From assembly GCA_021204375.1 (NCBI GenBank), contig JAJPZL010000466.1, forward strand, positions 1 through 5,890: 5,890 nt of DNA. The letters are read 5' to 3'. Below, in pieces: positions 1 to 5,890 of the stretch. The position numbers and the translations under genes were made by a program. The notes below the pieces were generated by a model. That model was given only the letters and a program-made list of their open reading frames with translations. It was not told where the DNA came from and did no database searches. Each line of letters opens with the position of its first letter. Positions within the stretch are counted from its first letter, which is position 1. This DNA comes from Bacteroides sp. GTDB lineage: Bacteria > Bacteroidota > Bacteroidia > Bacteroidales > Bacteroidaceae.

Positions 1-1233
1 TTTGATAGCATAGCTCCTGGTCAGGTACTTGGATACTCCGATCTCGTAATAGTTATTCCGGTTAAAATAAAGTTTATTGTGTATAAAGGAGTTCTTGTTC
101 GGATCGAAATGGGTATAGCGGGCATCGATGGAAAATCCGTTGCGGAACATATATCCGGCCTGAATATTATAACCAGTACCCAGCATCATACGGGCTTTGA
201 TATAGTCTTTGATGTTTCCATCGAAGTCGGTAGAGGTGGTGCCGTCGTTCCTTACACGTTGTGTAATGGAAGAGGGTACTTTAGCCCAGCTTTTGGCAAA
301 CTCACCCAGGAGGGAGAATCCCATATATTTGAGCTGGAAGTCGGCTACCAGTTTGAGGTAATCCGGAAGTGCTTCTTTATCATTCTCATCCAGATAGAGG
401 ATAGAACCGCCTTCCCGTCCTCCCCGGCGGTCGGTTACTCCATCGTTGTAACTGAATGCGGCACCTACTACCAGTTTGGGTACTACTTCCCGTACCATAT
501 CTCCTTCCCGGCTCTCCCCGAATGTACGGAACAGGCCGAACGGGAGGTAATCAATACGTCCGCCGCATTTAAATCCTCCGTAACGGCGAGTAAAGGTGGC
601 ACTCCCGTCTCCGTCGGTAATAACTAAAGAGGGTTTCAGGTAAGCGGTGTGGTTTACTTTGAAAGAACCGTCTATAAAGAGGCCTACTTCCCGGATGATC
701 CCGAAATAGGAGGATAGTTTACTGCGGTCTACCAGTTGCAGGGTATTGGAGGTAATTCCTAATTCCCGGTTATCAGTGGGGGTGGATTTTTGCCCGAAGG
801 TAAAAGTAACTCCCCGGATGGGTTTATAGCTTACAAAAGCGTCCAGTAACATCCCGCTCAGTTCGCCGTCTCCGCCGTTAGCCTGGGCGAAGTCTGTTTG
901 CAACCGGTATCCTACTTTACCTCCCCATGCATCCCCGGAGAGGCGCATACGGATGCGGCGCATACGGAAACGGGAATAAAGGTGGTCGTCTCCCGCATAT
1001 TTCCGGGTTTCAAAAGTGGTTTGTGTGAAACCACGCAGGTTGATGTTATATCCACCGTCCGGGGCTGAGAAGGTAATTCCTTCCCCCAGCCGGTATTGAT
1101 TCACAATGACTGTAGGAGAGTCATCCGAATCCGCTGTGGTCAGTACCACATCCTCATTTTCAAACTCCTGGCTGAAGGCCGGGAGCCCGATGCAGAGCGA
1201 TAACAGTACTATAATTATCTAATTGTTTTTCAT
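1..1233 (-). pseudogene. OprO/OprP-type outer-membrane porin, 3' end outside window, in-frame TAG at codon 5
   Basis: This frame gives 411 codons from ATG (1233-1231) to the window edge. It has one stop, TAG at codon 5, and then 406 open codons. Residues 1-21 form a signal peptide (MKNN, stop, then IIIVLLSLCIGLPAFS) with likely cleavage before Q22. The mature part alternates polar and hydrophobic residues like a beta-barrel. The stretch 'RRIRMRLSGD' near residues 90-100, and the region around 146-175 containing 'TPTDNREL', 'TSNTLQLVDRS' and 'REVGL', match what I know of the phosphate-selective porin O/P family (Porin_O_P). Such proteins sit in the outer membrane and pass anions or small solutes; the substrate here is unknown. 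The length already visible is close to a full family member, so the end probably lies just outside. It starts 10 bases after the iadA-like gene, so it is likely co-transcribed. No alternative start near the stop would keep the signal peptide, so without readthrough no exported porin would be made. Confidence 0.8.
1219..1221 (-). other. In-frame TAG at porin codon 5
   Basis: The codons read ATG AAA AAC AAT TAG ATA ATT. The stop falls in the basic n-region of the signal peptide, where a lysine (AAG) or glutamine (CAG) would be ordinary and lies one substitution away. The ancestral residue cannot be read from this window. Confidence 0.9.
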
Positions 1234-1243
1234 GTTGTTTCTA

Positions 1244-2389
1244 TTAACTGAAATTTCCTTTTTTAATTAATTCACCGTTCTCCATCCAGGTAACTCCTGC
1301 AGCTATTACTCCCTGGAGTTGCATATCCCGGTTGAACAGGCAGAGATCAGCATCGTAGCCTGGCTTTAGAGCTCCTTTGGACTTTAACTTCATATTGAGT
1401 GCCGGATTAGCCGTAACCGGCCGGATGGCATCCTCTATAGCCATTCCGGCATCCAGAACTAGTTTTTGTACCTGTTGCAAATTCAGTTGAAGAGGAGCTT
1501 TGTAGAAAATGGTTGTTCCGCTTTCCGGGTCTTTCCGGCTGAGTCCGGCATTACCGTCGCTGCTGAAAGTCATCTTTTCTAAGGGAACTCCTTTCTCTAA
1601 TCCGTACCGCAGCATTTTGTAGGGATCATCGAATTTCGTGCCTCCTGTAGAGATATCAATAGAGCCTCCTAGCCTGGCAAATTCAATAGCCTCTTCGAAA
1701 AGTTCCCGGGTACGGCCTACATAGGTCGGAGAGATATGACTGATAAGGGTGGGATAGGTATGAACCAGTTCCAGTACTATCTCCATCCGTGATCCCAGGA
1801 CTCCCAGATGTACGTGCAGTACTCCTCGCTTGCCGGATGTAAGTCCTCCCAGATGTACCTGGTTGATAAGCCGCAATAACTCGTGGAAAGTGGGGAAAGA
1901 ACTGCGCTCGTCACTGATGGCTACTTTACAACCGATAACCTTGTCAATAAAAAGCATATCTTCCGTTACACTTTTAGTAATTGTTTTCGGAGGAACGGCA
2001 AAGTAACTGGTCAGCATATAGGCTTCCAGTCCATATTGCTCCAGCGATTTACACTTGGCATACAGGGTGGTGAGCTCTTTGGTAATTCCATCGGTTCCCA
2101 ACATTCCCACTACTGTAGTTGTTCCGCAGGCAATCAGCTCTTCCGGTTGCACTTCGGGAGTGATGGAGAAGTAGCCGCTTTTTCCTCCCGCACCGATAAT
2201 ATGTACATGCTGGTCGATAAATCACGGGGTAACGATGGCTCCTTCCGCATCTATTACCGAATGAGGAATACCGGTCAGTTCTATTTTATCCTCTATAGCG
2301 GCGATCTTTCCACCGCATATCAATATATCTCTCATACCCAGCTTTTCCGGGGCATAGAGATCTGCATTTTTCAGAATTCTAAGTTTCAT
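1244..2389 (-). pseudogene. iadA: Isoaspartyl dipeptidase (IadA)-family amidohydrolase, in-frame TGA at codon 56
   Basis: The frame has 381 sense-length codons, close to E. coli IadA (about 390). It runs from ATG 2389-2387 to TAA 1244-1246, directly followed by an in-frame TAG. IadA is a cytoplasmic binuclear-zinc hydrolase that cleaves beta-aspartyl dipeptides left by damaged-protein turnover. Recognisable parts are 'FIDQHVHIIG' (metal ligands H61, H63), 'VIGCKVAISDERSS' (K155, the carboxylated-lysine position, and R162), H194, 'PTYVGRT' (R226), 'SSDGN' (D278) and the C-terminal 'GYDADL'. Aligned from memory without gaps to E. coli IadA (offset 7), Glu77, Tyr137 and His230 become Lys70, Phe130 and Tyr223, so activity may differ or be lost. 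The stop sits at the Gly of 'PGFID'. A downstream GTG at 2152 leaves a 302-codon piece lacking the HxH ligands, which would be inactive. The start lies one base after the dcuC stop. The family call is firm; the reaction is not. Confidence 0.85.
2222..2224 (-). other. In-frame TGA at iadA codon 56, in place of conserved Gly
   Basis: The codons read ACC CCG TGA TTT ATC GAC CAG CAT GTA CAT, that is TP-stop-FIDQHVH. In amidohydrolases this motif is PGFIDxHxH. The expected glycine codon GGA is one G-to-T change from TGA. Confidence 0.92.
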
Positions 2390-2390
2390 C

Positions 2391-3764
2391 TTATCCGATA
2401 ATAAAGAAGTGATACACCAACATAAATACCATAGTCACCGAGAGAGGGATCAGGTTACGGCGTGCCAGGTCGAACGAGGATACCCCTGCAATTTCAGAGA
2501 TGGCAATAATTACCCCGGCGATCGGGGAAGCCGCACGTCCCATGCTCGAAGCCAGTTGCATAGGCAGGATCATGCTTGCTTCACTGAGTCCTACTTTGGC
2601 TGCAATAGAAGGTACCAGCGGACCAAAGGAGAAGAAAGAGACATTCCCGCTTCCTATCAACATGGAGGCTGCGAAAATAAGCAATGTCATCAGGATAGCG
2701 ATCCCTACTCCTGAGAAACCCAAGTGTTGGGAAGCCATTACCAGAGCGTCAATAAAGCCTAAGCTAATCAATCCCCGGGAGAATACTTCTGCCGCTACGA
2801 TCAGTGTAATTACACTGGCAAATACTTTACCCATACCCTCCCAGAAAGCTTTTACGGAAGCAAATACTTTCTTGATATTGCGCTGACGGATCAACTCGAA
2901 AATAATGGCTACCAGGAAAGACATGAACATAGCCGTAGTAGTATCCAGTTCTACTGAAAAACTGAAAAGCTGGATATATTTGGAGAACACGATCAGCAGG
3001 ACTAAAGGGAGTACCGGCAAGATGGCATAAATAAGCGGTACATCTACTTTAAAATCCTCTTTGTTGACCGCCTCCTGTTTGATTACTCCCTCTTTTTTAT
3101 CAAAGTAACGATTACTGAAGTAATAAAGCACCATCAGTAACAGAGTTAACGGTATAGTCAGCGGGAGCTGGTTTTCAATGAAATACATCACATTATTCAT
3201 CCCGATCAATTCGGCTGCCCGTGCCGTATTGGCAGAAGCCGGGTCCATATCAAATACCGTACATGCCGAGATAACCGATACAGCCGAGAGCTTACTGACT
3301 CCCAGGTTTACCAGTACCGGATAGATAGAGGCTACAAGTAGCAATCCTAGTCCGGTAGCAGAAGAGGTACAGATAAACAGGAGTTGTCCGATGGGAATGA
3401 CCAGTGAAGTAGCCAGGTAGGGATACTTGCGGATAATGGAGAGAGGCTGCATGGAGACATATACCAGCGCATCGCTTGCTTTAATATGTTTCATATAAGC
3501 CACAAATCCTCCGATAGTCATGATCATCAGCCCTACACCGGCCCCTTTGGAACTGAAAGTCTCCTGGATCACTTTAAAAAGATCGAATCCTTTTAATCCG
3601 GTAGAGTGATTCAGCTCAGGAATATCAAAGCCCAGTACCAGTGCAATGGTCAGCATGGCCAGACCGCTGAAGAGCAATACTGCCTGGGCATGGTATTTTT
3701 TAAATAATCAGTAGGCCGTCAGTGCAATGAACTGTATAGCGATAAGAGTTCCAATATAAATCAT
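2391..3764 (-). pseudogene. dcuC: DcuC-family C4-dicarboxylate transporter, in-frame TGA at codon 19
   Basis: The frame has 457 codons before TAA, against about 460 in E. coli DcuC. DcuC is an inner-membrane carrier for succinate, fumarate and related C4-dicarboxylates in anaerobic metabolism, mainly succinate efflux. The protein is a chain of hydrophobic helices in two halves joined by a charged loop near residues 220-241. Matches to E. coli DcuC, from memory, include 'SSATGLG' (134-140) followed by a 'YPVLVNLGVS' stretch, 'VAAEVFSRGL' and 'GFID' in the second half, 'GSGN' (371-374), and 'MGRAASPIAGVI' (408-419). The start at ATG 3764-3762 aligns with the E. coli N-terminus. The stop at codon 19 lies in the first membrane helix, and a restart at TTG 3677 would lose it. 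The gene begins 26 bases after the lipoprotein stop and ends 1 base before iadA. Pairing with a peptidase suggests aspartate-derived acids as cargo, but substrate and direction are inferred. Other YfcC/DcuC-superfamily carriers are the main alternative. Confidence 0.87.
3708..3710 (-). other. In-frame TGA at dcuC codon 19
   Basis: The codons read GCC TAC TGA TTA TTT AAA AAA TAC, giving AY-stop-LFKKY within the first membrane helix. The position is not conserved enough for the original residue to be named. Gly (GGA), Leu (TTA), Trp (TGG) and Arg (CGA) are each one substitution away. Confidence 0.9.
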
Positions 3765-3793
3765 GGCGAACAGTTATTAAAATGTTTGTATCA

Positions 3794-4411
3794 GTTATCG
3801 GCAGGTTCTACACCATTGGCTATTGTCAGGTTGTTGTAGATTTCTGCCGGGATTTTAAACGGTGCTCCTGGGTTACCGCTCAGGTTAACAGAAGTCAGGG
3901 CTTTGTTAGCAGAGAGATCAATGGCCGAAATGGAATGATTGGTCATGCTTAATGTGGTAAGCAATATATTTTTACTTAGGTCAATAGCTGTCAGTTTGCT
4001 ATCAGTAGGTGCCGAACTACTGGAACTGGCATTATAATTTAGCACAGTGAGTTTTGTGTTCTTTGTTACGTCCAATGTGGCGATCCAGTTATTATTCAAG
4101 GTTACAGACTCAAGGTTCACCAATATTGTCAGATCAATAGTTGTAAGTTCATTGGAGGTTAATATAAGGTTGGTAACACCTATAAACCATTGTAGCCCAT
4201 CTACATTAGTGATCTTTGTACTGGCTGTTTCTACCCCTGCCTCACTTAACTCTGTCAGGTAAGCAGCTGCTTTGGACAGCTGTAGTTCACCGGTATAAGC
4301 GGCTGCTTTCTCCTTATCTATCTGGTAAGTATTACCCTCTTTTACAATAATACCCTGTCCTGCCAGCCTGTAGTTGAGGTATTCTGCAAAAGCCTGATCA
4401 GTAATTGTATA
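3794..4411 (-). repeat. Cap+LRR module 3 of the lipoprotein
   Basis: Residues about 470-675, ending the protein at 'NNLTIANGVEPADN'. It carries an uninterrupted version of the strand that is broken in module 2. It includes a run of five serines after 'NYNA', shared with module 2. Confidence 0.77.
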
Positions 4412-5041
4412 TAGATCGGTTGTCATACTACCGGGCTCTACTCCTTCTGCCGTAATAAGGTTGTTGTATATCTCTTCGGGAATGGTAAAGGGTGCTCCTG
4501 TATTACCACTCAGGTTCACACTGGTAAGGGCTATGTTGGCAGAGAGGTCAATAGCTGAAATAGCGTGGTTCTACAGACTGAGTGTAGTAAGCTGTGTGTT
4601 TTGAGTCAGGTTAATGGCTGTAAGCTTACTGTTCTCCGGTGCCGAACTACTGGAACTGGCGTTGTAAGTGAGATTAATCAGCCGGGTATTTTTAGTTACA
4701 TCCAGCTCACCGATCCAGTTATTATTCAGGGTTACGGATTCCAGATCTACCAGCGCTGTCAGATCCAGCATTGTGAGTTCATTAGAGGTCAGTGTCAGAC
4801 CGGTAATACCTGTGAACCACTGTAAACCATCTGTATGGGTGATTTTGGTATGTGCTGTTTCTACGCCTGCCTCTTCCAGTTCGGTTAAATAAGCGGAGGC
4901 TTTGGATAGTTGCAGTTCGCCGGTATAGGTAGCTGCTTTCTCTTTATCTATCTTGTAAGTATTTCCATCCTGTTGAATGATGTCCATACCCTGCAGGCGG
5001 TAATAAAGATATTCTCCCAGTGCTTTGTCACTTACTGTATA
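4412..5041 (-). repeat. Cap+LRR module 2 of the lipoprotein (contains the TAG)
   Basis: Residues about 260-469, exactly 210 codons before the next copy. It is very close to module 3 in protein sequence, for example 'IDKEKAATYTGELQLSKASA' against 'IDKEKAAAYTGELQLSKAAA'. A 23-base block at 4638-4660 is identical to 4008-4030 in module 3. Elsewhere the two copies differ at many synonymous sites, so the duplication is not recent. Confidence 0.78.
4571..4573 (-). other. In-frame TAG at LRR lipoprotein codon 416
   Basis: The codons read ACA CTC AGT CTG TAG AAC CAC... or equivalent, giving TTLSL-stop-NHAISAIDLSAN. The equivalent sites in the sister modules are R202 (CGG, 'TVRNHEL') and T626 (ACC, 'SMTNHSI'). 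This proves the stop lies inside a conserved strand but does not reveal the original codon. Confidence 0.92.
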
Positions 5042-5701
5042 ATAACCTCCCTGGTCGGGAGGAGTAACATTCCCCGGTTGAACCCCTATTGCTGTGGTGA
5101 GGTTGTTATAGATATCTTCCGGAATAGTGAGCGGGTCGCCTGTGTTTCCTGATAAGTCTACCTCTTTTAATCGGGTGTTGTTGGAAAGGTCAATATAAGT
5201 CAGTTCATGGTTCCGCACGGTCAGGCTCTCCAGTAATATATTTTTAGTCAGATCAATACTGGATAGTTTACTGACTTCCGGAGCATTGACACTGGAACTG
5301 CCGTTATAACTTAAGGTAACCAGTCGGGTGTTTTGAGTGAGATCCAGTTCCGGAACCCAGTTGTTATTCATATTCAGGGTTTCCAGGTTCACCAGGTTGG
5401 TAACATCTAACGAAGTAAGTTCATTGGAGGTAAGTACCAGTGAAGTAGTTCCCGGAAAATACTGAATACCGTCCAGGTTGGCTATTTTATCTTCAGCAGT
5501 TGTCAGACCTCCCTCGATCAACCGGTTAATAAAGGTCTGGCTTTTATTCAGGTTTATTTCTCCACTGTAGGTAGCGGCCTCTTCTATATCAATATAATAA
5601 GATACTGTTGTAGTACCTCCTTCAGTGGAGATCGAAGCATATACACCGGTTATATTGTTATACCGCAGATATTCTCCGAAGGCAGGATCCGGAATAACGA
5701 A
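5042..5701 (-). repeat. Cap+LRR module 1 of the lipoprotein
   Basis: Residues about 40-259. It starts with 'FVIPDPAFGEYL' and ends with 'IPEDIYNNLTTAIGVQPGN' plus a Pro/Gly-rich linker. It is the most divergent copy, with a longer, Thr/Ser-rich cap insert around residues 56-76. Confidence 0.75.
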
Positions 5702-5864
5702 TGTGTTCTCCGAATCTCCCGGTCCCCCTTCTTCCGGGAAAGATACATCATCCGTAGTACAAGCCTGAAAAGCAAACAGGGATAAAAGGAGTAGCATCCA
5801 TTGTTGTTTTGTTCTCATGGTAAAATTAATTTGGTTATTAAGTTTTTCATTAATTCTCTACCGG

Positions 5865-5872
5865 CAAATTTA
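5865..5872 (-). promoter_or_regulatory. Possible Bacteroidota -7 promoter element (TAAATTTG) for the four-gene unit
   Basis: On the minus strand the sequence TAAATTTG matches the Bacteroidetes -7 consensus TAnnTTTG. It lies 46 bases before the lipoprotein ATG, leaving a leader of roughly 40 bases. The matching -33 element (TTTG about 19-20 bases further upstream) would fall at or beyond the window edge, so only half of the promoter can be seen. The A/T-rich stretch between it and the ATG is typical of start regions in this phylum. Nothing else was recognised in 5819-5890. Confidence 0.5.
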
Positions 5873-5890
5873 TAGGCAGATGGTAAATAG

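Larger units (their letters stand above)
3791..5818 (-). pseudogene. Surface-type lipoprotein with three tandem cap+LRR modules, in-frame TAG at codon 416
   Basis: The frame spans 675 codons before a TGA stop (3793-3791), with one internal TAG. Residues 1-20 are a lipoprotein signal (hydrophobic stretch, then 'FAFQAC' with lipidated C20). 'TTDD' follows, resembling the acidic tag that sends Bacteroidota lipoproteins to the cell surface. The body is three copies of one module (about 40-259, 260-469, 470-675). Each copy has a cap like 'DPAFGEYL', a segment 'EKAATYTGELQLSK', a 'DGLQWF' strand and short leucine-rich repeats such as 'LTSNELT..DLT.LV.LE', 'NNNW', 'LD(V/L)T(K/Q)NT' and 'IDLSANKALTSVNLSGN'. 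This matches the secreted LRR proteins of Bacteroidota, which bind proteins or surfaces; no partner can be named here. The stop would yield a 415-residue product with one full and one unfinished module. The rest stays open from codon 417. The gene is first in the unit, next to the promoter. Confidence 0.82.

Noticed and set aside
79..627. 182-codon plus-strand open frame
   Set aside because: It is antisense to the porin, whose minus frame is open throughout and matches a known family. The plus-strand protein resembles nothing known to me.
2222..2224. Selenocysteine insertion at TGA in iadA or dcuC
   Set aside because: The iadA site requires glycine by family pattern, no convincing hairpin follows either TGA, and neither family is a known selenoprotein.
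1883..2401. 172-codon plus-strand open frame across the iadA start
   Set aside because: It is a shadow of the IadA-family coding sequence, with a Cys/Ser/Gly-rich product lacking any recognisable domain.
2409..2886. Two overlapping plus-strand frames opposite dcuC
   Set aside because: They are complementary to conserved membrane helices of DcuC and look like by-products of its codon use.
4571..4573. Pyrrolysine at the TAG codons
   Set aside because: No pyl genes are visible, the sites are a signal peptide and an LRR strand, and two different stop codons are involved across the operon.
1219..4573. Wholesale reassignment of TAG and TGA
   Set aside because: Only one such codon occurs per gene, the lipoprotein terminates naturally at TGA (3791-3793), and iadA ends in TAA followed by TAG. 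A reassigned codon should appear many times.
4047..5152. Several plus-strand frames of 71-86 codons opposite the LRR gene
   Set aside because: They recur in matching positions of modules 2 and 3 because the underlying gene is repeated, not because they are genes.
3794..5701. Tandem repeat as a CRISPR array or mobile element
   Set aside because: The repeats are about 630 bases long, in frame and coding for protein modules. There are no short palindromic repeats, spacers, transposase or terminal inverted repeats.

Overview
The window looks like chromosomal DNA of a Bacteroidota bacterium, probably Bacteroidales. The reasons are an OprO/OprP-type porin, a surface-type lipoprotein with 'CTTDD' after its lipidation cysteine, cap-plus-leucine-rich-repeat modules, A/T-rich start regions without clear Shine-Dalgarno sites, and a TAnnTTTG -7 promoter element. 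No species can be named from the sequence alone.

All genes lie on the minus strand and read right to left as one tight unit. The order is: a possible promoter (5865-5872); a 675-codon lipoprotein made of three tandem cap+LRR modules (5818-3791); after 26 bases, a DcuC-family C4-dicarboxylate carrier (3764-2391); after 1 base, an isoaspartyl-dipeptidase (IadA) family amidohydrolase (2389-1244); after 10 bases, an outer-membrane porin (1233 to beyond base 1). The spacing fits a single polycistronic operon. Apart from the 72 bases upstream of the lipoprotein and these short gaps, the window is entirely coding. No RNA gene, CRISPR array, insertion sequence or terminator was seen.

The striking feature is that every one of the four genes is broken once by an in-frame stop codon, with no frameshift: porin codon 5 (TAG), iadA-like codon 56 (TGA), dcuC codon 19 (TGA), LRR lipoprotein codon 416 (TAG). 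Family-typical protein sequence continues in the same frame on both sides of each stop. In iadA the stop replaces the near-invariant Gly of the PGFIDxHxH motif. Four nonsense substitutions in four consecutive genes could mean recent decay of the operon, suppression or recoding, or base errors in the sequence. The sequence alone cannot decide, but the lipoprotein ends naturally at a TGA and iadA ends at TAA-TAG, which argues against simple reassignment of both codons.

If functional, the genes suggest a small amino-acid or dicarboxylate module: a porin for entry across the outer membrane, a cytoplasmic peptidase-like enzyme that would release aspartate, and a carrier for fumarate, succinate or aspartate-type acids. 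The lipoprotein would be a surface adhesin or binding protein. This pathway is inference. The IadA-like enzyme also differs from E. coli IadA at three active-site positions, so its substrate may not be isoaspartyl dipeptides.
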